Assembly: GCF_012272815.1 (NCBI RefSeq)
Contig: NZ_JAAWWL010000002.1
Coordinates: 1,394,280 to 1,458,279, forward strand
Length of the DNA: 64,000 bases
DNA from: Croceivirga thetidis
Lineage (GTDB): Bacteria; Bacteroidota; Bacteroidia; Flavobacteriales; Flavobacteriaceae
Direction: 5' to 3'
The number at the start of each line of letters is the position of its first letter. The stretch's first letter is position 1. The translations under genes and the position numbers were made by a program. The notes under the pieces are model-generated. The model did not search any database and was not told where the DNA came from. It saw only the letters and a program-made list of their open reading frames with translations. Shown here one piece after another: positions 55,008-63,683 of the stretch.

Positions 55008-57971
55008 TTATTCTTTGCCCGAAGCAATTTTCTTTTTCAATGAATCGAACATTACTGGTGTTGCGATGAATACAGAGGAATAGGTACCAACGATAACACC
55101 TACAATCATTGCGAACATAAATCCGCGTAGGGATTCTCCACCAAATACAAATATGGCAAGCAATACGATTAATGTTGTCAAAGACGTATTCAGGGTTCGG
55201 CTTAATGTACTGTTCAAAGCTTCGTTTACGTGCTCGCCATTCTTCCAACCTTTTAGGCCTACTACCTCACGAATTCGGTCAAATACAACCACGGTATCAT
55301 TCAAGGAATAACCGATTACCGTTAGAATAGCAGCGATAAAAGCTTGGTCAATTTCCATATTAAAAGGCATCACCGCACTTGTAAGCGAGAAGATTCCGAG
55401 TACTATAAGCACGTCATGTGCAACAGCAGTAACGGCACCCAGTGAGAATTGCCATTTTCTAAAACGCAATAAGATATATAGGAAAACTACGGCTAGGGAA
55501 CCTAATATTGCCCAATATGCATTTTGTTTGATATCATCAGCAATTGTTGGTCCAACTTTGGTTGATTGTAGTATTCCTAATGACTTTTCAGAGGCTCCAA
55601 CTGTAAAGTCTTCAAATGTATATCCATCTGGCAAATACTTTTGAAGTGAGGAATACAGCTTGTTTTGAATTTCGGTATCAACTTCTATACCTTCTACATC
55701 AACTTTATACGGTGTAGTTACCTTTATCTGATTTGCTTCACCAAAAGTCTTAACATTGGTACCACTGCCAAAGACGGTATTCAATTCAGAAGCAATCTCT
55801 GAAGGATTTACCGCTTGTTCAAATCGAATTTGGTAAGAGCGTCCTCCAATAAAATCTACTCCTTCTTGCAATCCAGTAGTAAATAAAGAGAACAAACTTA
55901 CAGCAACCAATATTCCCGAAACCACATAAGCAATCTTTCTTTTACCTAAGAAATTGATACTCATACCGGTGAACAATTTCTTGGTCATTGGTGTTGAAAA
56001 CGCCAAATCCCTCCCCTTTTTCGCGGTATACGCCTCCACCATCAAACGGGTAATGAAAATTGCAGTAAATAAAGAAGTAACGATACCTATTAAAAGCGTT
56101 GTCGCAAATCCTTTAATTGGTCCTGAACCAAAAACAAAAAGGATAATAGCAGTTAGACCAGTAGTAATGTTCGCATCAAGTATTGACGATAAAGCATTGC
56201 TAAAACCATCTGAAATAGCTTGGGCCTTGCCTTTACCTCTGGCCAATTCTTCTTTAATACGCTCAAATATAAGTACGTTGGCATCTACCGACATACCGAT
56301 GGTCAATACTATACCTGCAATACCTGGCAACGTCAAAACAGCACCAAGGCTTGTCAAGACACCAAAAATTAATAAGATATTGAAAATCAAAGCGATATCA
56401 GCAAAAATACCGGCACGCCCATAGTAAAATACCATCCATAGAAGTACGAAAGCCATTGCAATCAAGAATGACATAAAACCACTATCGATTGCTTCTTGTC
56501 CCAATGAAGGTCCTACAACCTCAGATTGGATTATTTCCGCTTTGGCAGGAAGTTTACCCGCTCTAAGAACGTTTGCAATATCCTTGGTCTCATTAACAGT
56601 AAAAGTTCCTGTAATCTCTGAACGACCTCCTGAAATTGGACCTGTGGAAACACCTGGTGCAGTGTATACTTTATTATCAAGAACAATAGCAATACCTGTC
56701 TGATTGTTGAATGCATCGCCGGTCAATTTCTCCCAATCCCTTGCCCCTTTTGTATTCATGGTCATGCTTACCGCAGGCTTGCTAAATTGGTCAAAAGTGT
56801 CCTGAGCATCTGAAACAACGTCACCACTGATACGTGGTACATTATCACGATTAGATTTTAGTGCATAAAGCTCTGCTACTTCTGATTCTTTTGGAGGGCG
56901 CTCCCAAGCAAATTTGGTAAACTGAACATCTGCTGGCAACAACCTTCTAATTTCTGGCATTCTTAGGTATTCACCCACCTCTGCCGTATCGGTAAGGGCA
57001 ACCCTTGCAATTGCATGGCTTCCTGGATTTGCAGGGATTAATTTGCTTAAAAGTGGGTTACTACGTGCAATATCCAATGAATCTTCCGCAACATCAGACA
57101 ACAAAGAATCCAACTCTGATTCCTGTGCAGAAAGTGAATCTTGTTCCTCTTCTTCGGGTTTTAGAATTTCGGCCAAACGCTGGTCCGCATTCACGAAAAA
57201 TTGTCCAAGACTTTGATTACTCTGTTGGTAAGTCTCCCAAAATTCCAATTGGGCCGTACTTGATAAAAGCTCTTGAGCCCTTGCAATATCTTTAGCTCCC
57301 GGTAATTCAACTAGAATTCGCCCAGAAGTACCTTCACGCTGAATATTCGGTTGAGTTACCCCGAAACCATCTATACGTTCCCGTAGCACCTCAAAAGCAG
57401 AAACAATGGCTTCATCCAATTTTCTTCGAATTACTGGCTTAACCTCATCATCGGTCATTTGAAAATTGACCTCATCACTTAGTCCTTTGTTGGAAAAGAT
57501 TTCGGGAGATGCCAATTTGGTATCACCTTTAATTGCATCGAATGAATCGAAGAATAATTCAACATAGGAATCCTGGCTGTTCTTTGACGCTTCATCAGCA
57601 TCTGCCAAGGCCTTATTAAAAATCGGATTCTTTGTGTTATTGGCCAATCCTTTAAGGATATCCTTTACTGAAATTTGAAGGGTAACATTTATACCCCCTT
57701 TAAGGTCGAGCCCTTTGTTTAATTCCTTGGTCTTAGCATCGGCGTAACTTGTGTATCCCAAGACAGGATTGTCGGCTACTGAATCCAAATATTTGGCTTC
57801 TACAGCTTCGCGTTTTGAAACATAGTCTTCTTCAGCTTCTGAAATCTCATTCACTGCGAAAGTTGCAGCGTCTTTTTCAATTTTACTGGTTACGAAGGTG
57901 AAGGACAGTTGGTAGATGCTCACCAATCCGAATAGGATGGCAAATAGTCTTATAAGTCCCTTATTTTGCAT
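55008..57971 (-). CDS. secDF: Fused protein translocase subunit SecDF
   Basis: 987 residues from ATG at 57971 (MQNKGLIRLFAILFG); an ATG at 58016 adds 15 unneeded residues. The SecD half has GLDLKGGINVTLQ after the first helix, the P1 repeat LRERIDGFGVTQPNIQREG, and a helical bundle with GMSVDANVLIFERIKEEL. The SecF half begins near FTGMSINFLGKRK and has SLNDTVVVFDRIRE. Fusion of both subunits is normal for Bacteroidota. It uses the proton gradient to help export across the inner membrane. Confidence 0.97.
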   Translation of the reverse strand: MQNKGLIRLFAILFGLVSIYQLSFTFVTSKIEKDAATFAVNEISEAEEDYVSKREAVEAKYLDSVADNPVLGYTSYADAKTKELNKGLDLKGGINVTLQISVKDILKGLANNTKNPIFNKALADADEASKNSQDSYVELFFDSFDAIKGDTKLASPEIFSNKGLSDEVNFQMTDDEVKPVIRRKLDEAIVSAFEVLRERIDGFGVTQPNIQREGTSGRILVELPGAKDIARAQELLSSTAQLEFWETYQQSNQSLGQFFVNADQRLAEILKPEEEEQDSLSAQESELDSLLSDVAEDSLDIARSNPLLSKLIPANPGSHAIARVALTDTAEVGEYLRMPEIRRLLPADVQFTKFAWERPPKESEVAELYALKSNRDNVPRISGDVVSDAQDTFDQFSKPAVSMTMNTKGARDWEKLTGDAFNNQTGIAIVLDNKVYTAPGVSTGPISGGRSEITGTFTVNETKDIANVLRAGKLPAKAEIIQSEVVGPSLGQEAIDSGFMSFLIAMAFVLLWMVFYYGRAGIFADIALIFNILLIFGVLTSLGAVLTLPGIAGIVLTIGMSVDANVLIFERIKEELARGKGKAQAISDGFSNALSSILDANITTGLTAIILFVFGSGPIKGFATTLLIGIVTSLFTAIFITRLMVEAYTAKKGRDLAFSTPMTKKLFTGMSINFLGKRKIAYVVSGILVAVSLFSLFTTGLQEGVDFIGGRSYQIRFEQAVNPSEIASELNTVFGSGTNVKTFGEANQIKVTTPYKVDVEGIEVDTEIQNKLYSSLQKYLPDGYTFEDFTVGASEKSLGILQSTKVGPTIADDIKQNAYWAILGSLAVVFLYILLRFRKWQFSLGAVTAVAHDVLIVLGIFSLTSAVMPFNMEIDQAFIAAILTVIGYSLNDTVVVFDRIREVVGLKGWKNGEHVNEALNSTLSRTLNTSLTTLIVLLAIFVFGGESLRGFMFAMIVGVIVGTYSSVFIATPVMFDSLKKKIASGKE

Positions 57972-58079
57972 TTTACTATTTTTTTGTGTGAATAAAGTTT
58001 TTAGTAGCTGTATCAACTACAGCGAAGATTACTTTGAATTAAGTAATCGATTGTACATCAATTAAAGTAATTGAGAATT

Positions 58080-58703
58080 TTAGGCATTTATTTGATGAGA
58101 AGGGCCAGCCCTTATTTCAGGAATTCGATATGAAAATTTATCGAAGGCGATTAAAATATTGCTATTTATTTTGAGCGTTTGAACTGAGCTAGGACATGTA
58201 TTAAAATCTAAAGTTGCACCAAATGATAAGGTGTCCTGAAATGGCGATGTTTGTCTTACATCGCTTTTATTTTGATTGGAAACTAACGTTCCTTGTGTAT
58301 TGAAAGAGCCATCTACCTTAGCGTATAGGTCTGATACAACAAGTTGATAGTTCTTAGATTCATTTTCCTTTGGAAAATCCGTAGGAAACTCATCGCCATT
58401 TGATGTTGCCGTTTGGTTTTCATTGGTAAGAAATCGCTCAACGGTTTCAACATCTATCTCACTGTAATACCGTACACTTATTTGCCGTTGGTCATTTTCC
58501 ACTATTTCAATAGCTTCAATACCCAATAACTTCAGCTTATGCTGAATATCGGCCAAGACCTTAGCATGGTCAGTTTCTGAAGCTAATTCTAAGTCAACAA
58601 ATTGTAATACTATTTGTTGATTTAAAGCTTTATTGGGCGCCTTACTTAACCCAAATAAAACTAGAAGAATAAATAATGTACTTGCGTACCATTTTGCATT
58701 CAT
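58080..58703 (-). CDS. Unknown exported or membrane-anchored protein upstream of secDF
   Basis: 207 residues from ATG at 58703 (MNAKWYASTLFILLVLFGL), with one N-terminal hydrophobic helix. The part IQHKLKLLGIEAIEIVENDQRQISVRYYS has a strand-helix-strand rhythm like the P1 repeat of SecD; this is only resemblance. It stands 108 bases before secDF on the same strand. I do not recognise a family. The promoter ends almost on the start codon. Confidence 0.75.
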   Translation of the reverse strand: MNAKWYASTLFILLVLFGLSKAPNKALNQQIVLQFVDLELASETDHAKVLADIQHKLKLLGIEAIEIVENDQRQISVRYYSEIDVETVERFLTNENQTATSNGDEFPTDFPKENESKNYQLVVSDLYAKVDGSFNTQGTLVSNQNKSDVRQTSPFQDTLSFGATLDFNTCPSSVQTLKINSNILIAFDKFSYRIPEIRAGPSHQINA

Positions 58704-58707
58704 GCGG

Positions 58708-58736
58708 CAAATATAACTTAATTCGCTTCTAGACAA
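58708..58736 (-). promoter_or_regulatory. Promoter of the gene upstream of secDF (leaderless or nearly so)
   Basis: Minus strand TTG, 18 bases, TATATTTG (58708-58715). The -7 box ends only four bases before the ATG at 58703, so the transcript would have almost no leader. It also excludes an ATG at 58736. Confidence 0.5.
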
Positions 58737-58790
58737 TATATTTTTTTACAGTACCGAAAGGCGGAATGAACCATGACCTTACCAAAAAAG

Positions 58791-58825
58791 AAAACCCTTA
58801 ACTGAATACAACTGTAAAGGGTTTT
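58791..58825 (-). terminator. Terminator downstream of mdh
   Basis: Arms AAAACCCTT (58791-58799) and AAGGGTTTT (58817-58825) with a 17-base loop, then a T-rich stretch on the minus strand. Confidence 0.6.
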
Positions 58826-58849
58826 CGTTATTGTGTTTAGGCGCCAACG

Positions 58850-59776
58850 CTATAGCTCCAATAAACCGTTGGTTTTAGATACCCCCTCGGCACTTTCGGC
58901 CATTTTGGCCATTTCAGCATCGGAAAGGTTAATTTCAACCACCTTCTCTATACCATTCTTACCTAATATTACTGGAACACCGATACAGATATCGTTCAAG
59001 CCGTATTCACCTTCTAAATATGTTGAACAAGGGAACATCTTCTTTTGGTCACATGCTATTGCCTGTACCAAACCAGATACCGCTGCTCCTGGGGCATACC
59101 ATGCACTTGTTCCCAACAATTTGGTCAAAGTAGCACCGCCAACCTTGGTTTCTTGAACTACATAATCCATTTGGTCCTGCGTCAAAAATTCTGAAACCTT
59201 AACACTGTTTCTGGTGGCATGTCCGATTAAGGGCACCATACCTTTGTCACTATGACCACCAATGACCATTCCGTCTACATCAGAAATAGGTGCCTCACAA
59301 GCTTCGGCCAATCGATATTTAAAACGTGCACTATCTAGAGCACCACCCATTCCAATAATTTTATGTTTTGGTAAATCAGTTGTTTTATGCACCAAGTAGG
59401 TCATTGTGTCCATTGGATTACTGACAACAATAATGATGGCATTTGGGGAATGTTCCAAAAGACTTTGGGAAACGCTCTTCACGATTCCTGCGTTGATTCC
59501 GATAAGTTCTTCTCTGGTCATACCAGGTTTTCTTGGAATGCCCGAGGTAATTACAGCGATATCACTACCTGCTGTTTTTGAATAATCGTTTGTGCTACCT
59601 GTAATCTTCGTGTCAAAACCATTTAAAGAGGCCGTTTGCATTAAATCCATGGCCTTTCCTTCTGCATATCCTTCCTTAATATCCAGTAAAACAACTTCAG
59701 CTGCAAAATCCTTAATGGCAATATATTCTGCACAGCTTGCTCCAACTGCTCCTGCGCCAACTACGGTAACTTTCAT
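58850..59776 (-). CDS. mdh: Malate dehydrogenase
   Basis: 308 residues, the lactate-dehydrogenase-like type of malate dehydrogenase. The NAD site is VVGAGAVGAS; substrate and catalytic residues lie in IPRKPGMTR, VSNPMDTMTYL, ALDSARFKYRLAE and VIGGHSDKGMVP (catalytic His). It oxidises malate to oxaloacetate in the citric acid cycle. A TATTTTTG -7-like box stands about 35 bases upstream. Confidence 0.97.
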   Translation of the reverse strand: MKVTVVGAGAVGASCAEYIAIKDFAAEVVLLDIKEGYAEGKAMDLMQTASLNGFDTKITGSTNDYSKTAGSDIAVITSGIPRKPGMTREELIGINAGIVKSVSQSLLEHSPNAIIIVVSNPMDTMTYLVHKTTDLPKHKIIGMGGALDSARFKYRLAEACEAPISDVDGMVIGGHSDKGMVPLIGHATRNSVKVSEFLTQDQMDYVVQETKVGGATLTKLLGTSAWYAPGAAVSGLVQAIACDQKKMFPCSTYLEGEYGLNDICIGVPVILGKNGIEKVVEINLSDAEMAKMAESAEGVSKTNGLLEL

Positions 59777-59806
59777 TATTTGGTGTTTTTAAGTTAAAAA
59801 TTCGAG

Positions 59807-59814
59807 CAAAAATA
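59807..59814 (-). promoter_or_regulatory. -7 box of mdh
   Basis: TATTTTTG on the minus strand fits TAnnTTTG; no convincing TTG partner is seen at the right distance. Confidence 0.3.
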
Positions 59815-59993
59815 CGGATTTTAAGGGTATTGGTTTATGAATTGCCCCACTACTTCAGTTCAATAATTTTGTTAAAGAAATAGGTAACTCAACGAAAAAA
59901 TCCTGAACAGCTGTAGTTCATCGAAATCTTTGAAATACAGTTATTTCTATGTCGTTGTAGTAGTCCCAAATCTTAATTAACCTACTTAACCGC

Positions 59994-60365
59994 ATGAAGA
60001 AGCTCTTTTCATTGCTTGCTATCATGGCAATTCTTGTTGTGAGCAACTGTTCTAAAATTCCCGAGAATAATGACCCTATTCTGGGCACTTGGGAAAACGA
60101 AACCACTTTATCACCTTCTGGAAAATTGAATGTAGATATCAAAGAAGAATGGATATTTAACGACGTTTATCTTGGCCGTTACCATAAATTCGAAAATGGC
60201 CAGCTGACCATTATTTCAGATTTTCGTTGGAAAAAAGACGACGAACAATATACCATTTCATATCCAGGACTTGACCGCGCAGACGAAGAAGTAAACATGG
60301 ATTATGAAAATGAAAGTGAAGTGTTGGAAAGGATGGATGGCAAAATCTTCGCAAGAAGAAGATAA
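59994..60365 (+). CDS. Small lipocalin-like lipoprotein
   Basis: 123 residues with lipobox VVSNCSK. The mature part starts ILGTWENETT and is a short run of beta strands (EEWIFNDVYLGRYHK, SDFRWKKDDEQYTISY) ending ARRR, like small lipocalin-type domains of flavobacteria. The function is unknown. It stands alone between mdh and a convergent gene. Confidence 0.8.
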   Translation: MKKLFSLLAIMAILVVSNCSKIPENNDPILGTWENETTLSPSGKLNVDIKEEWIFNDVYLGRYHKFENGQLTIISDFRWKKDDEQYTISYPGLDRADEEVNMDYENESEVLERMDGKIFARRR

Positions 60366-60379
60366 CCGGAAATAAAAAA

Positions 60380-60402
60380 AGCCTCTCGAAGACCGAGAGG
60401 CT
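60380..60402. terminator. Terminator between the small lipoprotein and the DUF6588 gene
   Basis: Stem AGCCTCTCG, loop AAGAC, complementary arm, preceded by an A run and followed by a T-rich stretch; it serves convergent genes. Confidence 0.88.
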
Positions 60403-60420
60403 GAAATTGTTTTGTTTTTT

Positions 60421-61428
60421 CTATCTGAAACCGAAGTTGACTCCCAAGGTTGCTGTATTGAATTCGGCCATATTGTATTCGCCGTTTATTCTAAAGAAAC
60501 CTAGTTTTAGTTTAAAACCAACATTGGCATTGACACCACTAACATCATTATTGACACTAAAAGGGTCGTTGTAGGTAGTTTGAAATGGACCAGAGGTAAC
60601 GATATATTCCCCCAGAATATCAGCTTCAGACTTTCCAGAAATATATCCTAATCCACCATAAAAATTAATTACGGGGAGTTTGGTAGACACCACTGCGCTA
60701 AAATTCCATGTTGTTATATCTGCTTCAACCTTTTGATTGGAACCATCAATTCCACTGGCATCAGTGAAATCGTATTCCCCACTTAAGTTCGTGTAACCAA
60801 TTACTGCAGATATTGCAATTGGCAGAACCTTATCCGCAGGTAATAATTTTGTGAATTCATATTGAATACCAGCACCGAAAAGACCGATTTCAGCACTATC
60901 TTCAAACTTCAATTTAGGTAAAAAGCGCGCTTTTACCTCTAGGCCTTTTATAAGACCAACACTGCCTTGAATGTATCCTGAAGGCACAAAATTAAAATCC
61001 TCAGCCGCTAGACCTGCAGGCAAATCAAATTCTTCTCGGCCTAAACCATTTTCATCTTCAATGAATACACGAACACCTTGAATTTCACCCAATCCTGTTG
61101 AAACAGGTCTGGCAACACCAGGGTTATCAACAAAGTCCAAGTTTTCGTAATCATTGGGATCTAAAACAAAAGTTTTTTTGTCAGACTTATTTTTAAATCC
61201 TGTAATGTTACCGACAATGGATATTTCAAATCCAGCCAGGGGTTTGGCATCAGCTGTATTGTACCAACCATTCGAGATACTATAAATACCAGCTTCTGTT
61301 ACTGGGGCCAAATAATCGTTGGCATATCTTTCTGCATCCGCTACACCAGAAATTAAAAGTTGGTTAAAATCCTGAGCTTTGACAAGGGGCATTGCCAATA
61401 AAGCTAAAAGTAAGATTGATTTCCGCAT
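60421..61428 (-). CDS. DUF6588-like outer membrane protein
   Basis: 335 residues with a signal peptide (ALLAMPLVKAQ). The early sequence DFNQLLISGVADAERYANDYLAPV and later barrel strands ending in TLGVNFGFR match the DUF6588 group as I recall it. Its function is unknown. It is transcribed after gyrB but a terminator lies between them. Confidence 0.78.
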   Translation of the reverse strand: MRKSILLLALLAMPLVKAQDFNQLLISGVADAERYANDYLAPVTEAGIYSISNGWYNTADAKPLAGFEISIVGNITGFKNKSDKKTFVLDPNDYENLDFVDNPGVARPVSTGLGEIQGVRVFIEDENGLGREEFDLPAGLAAEDFNFVPSGYIQGSVGLIKGLEVKARFLPKLKFEDSAEIGLFGAGIQYEFTKLLPADKVLPIAISAVIGYTNLSGEYDFTDASGIDGSNQKVEADITTWNFSAVVSTKLPVINFYGGLGYISGKSEADILGEYIVTSGPFQTTYNDPFSVNNDVSGVNANVGFKLKLGFFRINGEYNMAEFNTATLGVNFGFR

Positions 61429-61453
61429 TTGTACTAATTTTCCTTAAAACTAA

Positions 61454-61481
61454 AAAACCCTGACGCTATGGTCAGGGTTTT
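61454..61481 (-). terminator. Terminator of gyrB
   Basis: Stem AAAACCCTGAC, loop GCTATG, complementary arm GTCAGGGTTTT with A/T tracts on both sides, 21 bases after the gyrB stop on the minus strand. Confidence 0.9.
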
Positions 61482-61501
61482 TGTTGTGAAAGTCTTATTA
61501 T

Positions 61502-63442
61502 CTATACATCAATGTTGGCATAAACGGCATTTTTCTCTATGAATTCCCGTCTAGGTGGTACTTCATCACCCATTAACATTGAAAAGATACGGTCAGATTC
61601 GGTAGCATTGTCAATACTAACCTGACGTAGTGTTCTGAATTCTGGATTCATCGTGGTGTCCCATAATTGTTCAGCATTCATTTCACCAAGACCTTTGTAG
61701 CGCTGTATTCCTGCTCCTCCACCCATGGATTCGACCAATTCATCACGTTCCTTATCATTCCATGCATAACGTTTCTTACTACCCTTTTTTACGAGGTATA
61801 GCGGCGGTGTTGCAATGTAAACGTGGCCTTGTTCGATTAATTCCTTCATATAGCGGAAGAAGAAGGTCAAAATCAAGGTTTCGATGTGGCTTCCATCAAC
61901 ATCCGCATCACACATGATCACTACTTTGTGGTAACGTAGTTTTTCAAGGTTCAAAGCCTTACTATCTTCTTCAGTACCGATAGTAACACCAAGAGCAGTG
62001 TAGATGTTTCGAATTTCTTCATTTTCAAACACCTTATGCTGCATTGCCTTTTCGACATTCAAGATCTTACCCCTGAGTGGCAGAATAGCTTGAAAATTTC
62101 TATCACGGCCCTGCTTAGCAGTACCGCCTGCAGAATCACCCTCTACCAAGAATACTTCACATTTGGTTGGGTCTTGTTCAGAGCAGTCCGAAAGCTTCCC
62201 TGGCAATCCACCAACGCTCATTGGGTTCTTACGTTGAACCATTTCACGGGCTTTTGCCGCAGCATGGCGCGCCTGCGCGGCCAACTTCACCTTTTCTACA
62301 ATTTGTTTCGCATCATCTGGATGCTCTTCCAAATAGTTGGTCAGCATTTCAGAAACAGCCTGACTGACCGCACTGGTAACTTCTCTGTTACCAAGTTTTG
62401 TTTTAGTCTGCCCCTCGAATTGCGGTTCTGCAACTTTAACCGATACGATCGCAGTTAACCCCTCACGAAAATCATCGCCTGAAATTTCAAACTTCAACTT
62501 ATCCAATAGGCCTGAGTTGTCGGCATACTTCTTTAAAGTACTCGTCAATCCTCGACGGAAGCCTGAAAGGTGAGTTCCACCTTCATGGGTATTGATATTG
62601 TTCACATATGAATGCAGGTTTTCGGAGTAACCCGTATTGTAAATCATCGCAACCTCAACTGGAATACCGTTTTTCTCCCCTTCCATGGAGACCACACTTT
62701 GAATAAGCGGGTCACGGGTTTCATCTAAAAACCGAATAAATTCCTTTAAACCTTCTTGCGAATGGAAAACTTCACCAATGAATTCCCCTTTCTCGTCTTT
62801 ATTTCTTTTATCTGTAAGTGAGATTGTTATACCCTTGTTCAAATAGGCGAGCTCTCGCATACGATTGGAAAGGGTCTCATAGCTATATTCCGTGGTTTGG
62901 GTAAAAATGGTATCGTCAGGAGTAAACGTAACGATTGTACCGGATTCTTTGGTTTCACCGACACTTTTTACTGGATATTGGGTTTTACCTCTTTCATATT
63001 CCTGCTCCCAAATTTTTCCTTCGCGATGAACAGTCGCCTTTAAATGACTTGATAACGCATTCACACAAGAAACACCGACACCGTGCAAACCACCGGAAAC
63101 TTTGTAAGAGTCCTTATCGAACTTTCCACCCGCCCCAATCTTGGTCATTACTACCTCAAGAGCAGATACTCCTTCTTTTTTATGCAATCCAACCGGTATA
63201 CCTCGACCATTATCCTGAACCGTAATTGAGTTGTCTTCATTGATGGTCACTTTGATGTTATCGCAGTGCCCACCCATGGCTTCATCAATAGAGTTATCGA
63301 CTACCTCATACACCAAATGGTGAAGACCACGCGTACCTACATCGCCAATGTACATTGAAGGACGCATTCTAACGTGTTCCATGCCCTCAAGGGCCTGTAT
63401 ACTATCCGCTGAATATTGTCCTTTTTTCTTCTCTTCGCTCAT
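61502..63442 (-). CDS. gyrB: DNA gyrase subunit B
   Basis: 646 residues, the short GyrB form without the proteobacterial insertion. The ATP site shows VDNSIDEAMGG, DNGRGIPV and GGLHGVGVSCVNALS; the TOPRIM domain has EGDSAGGTAKQGRDR and DADVDGSHI, and the end GLGEMNAEQLWDTTMNP is standard. It supplies the ATPase for negative supercoiling. A TATATTTG -7 box lies upstream at 63482-63489. Confidence 0.98.
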   Translation of the reverse strand: MSEEKKKGQYSADSIQALEGMEHVRMRPSMYIGDVGTRGLHHLVYEVVDNSIDEAMGGHCDNIKVTINEDNSITVQDNGRGIPVGLHKKEGVSALEVVMTKIGAGGKFDKDSYKVSGGLHGVGVSCVNALSSHLKATVHREGKIWEQEYERGKTQYPVKSVGETKESGTIVTFTPDDTIFTQTTEYSYETLSNRMRELAYLNKGITISLTDKRNKDEKGEFIGEVFHSQEGLKEFIRFLDETRDPLIQSVVSMEGEKNGIPVEVAMIYNTGYSENLHSYVNNINTHEGGTHLSGFRRGLTSTLKKYADNSGLLDKLKFEISGDDFREGLTAIVSVKVAEPQFEGQTKTKLGNREVTSAVSQAVSEMLTNYLEEHPDDAKQIVEKVKLAAQARHAAAKAREMVQRKNPMSVGGLPGKLSDCSEQDPTKCEVFLVEGDSAGGTAKQGRDRNFQAILPLRGKILNVEKAMQHKVFENEEIRNIYTALGVTIGTEEDSKALNLEKLRYHKVVIMCDADVDGSHIETLILTFFFRYMKELIEQGHVYIATPPLYLVKKGSKKRYAWNDKERDELVESMGGGAGIQRYKGLGEMNAEQLWDTTMNPEFRTLRQVSIDNATESDRIFSMLMGDEVPPRREFIEKNAVYANIDV

Positions 63443-63481
63443 AATTTTATAGCTAGGTTTTATTGCAAAAATTAAATCTTA

Positions 63482-63489
63482 CAAATATA
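63482..63489 (-). promoter_or_regulatory. -7 box of gyrB
   Basis: TATATTTG on the minus strand is a full TAnnTTTG match, with transcription predicted about 30 bases before the start codon. The -33 element is weak (CTG instead of TTG). Confidence 0.45.
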
Positions 63490-63546
63490 CCGAAAAGCCA
63501 GTGATTATGCAGCTTTGGTGCCTATCGGACTTGTTAAGTTATTAAC

Positions 63547-63576
63547 AAAAAAACGTTGATAAATCAACGTTTTTTT
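63547..63576 (-). terminator. Terminator downstream of asnB
   Basis: Arms AAAAAACGTTGA and TCAACGTTTTTT with loop TAAA; on the minus strand it follows the asnB stop and ends in a T run. Confidence 0.75.
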
Positions 63577-63625
63577 AACCTTTTTCAAAATTAGATAATT
63601 CGGACCCTAGCAAACCATTGAAAAG

Positions 63626-63647
63626 ACCCTTCGGCTTTACTCAGGGT
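63626..63647. repeat. REP-like intergenic hairpin
   Basis: ACCCTTCGGCTTTACTCAGGGT has complementary ends and resembles the CTTCGGCTTCGCTCAGG elements scattered between genes in many Bacteroidota. Only one copy is in this window. Confidence 0.35.
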
Positions 63648-63683
63648 GAATTCGACCAGCAAGTTTCCACAAAAACTTGGGTC

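Noticed and set aside
62036-62458. 140-residue open frame on the plus strand
   Set aside because: Entirely antisense to conserved gyrB sequence, with no motif.
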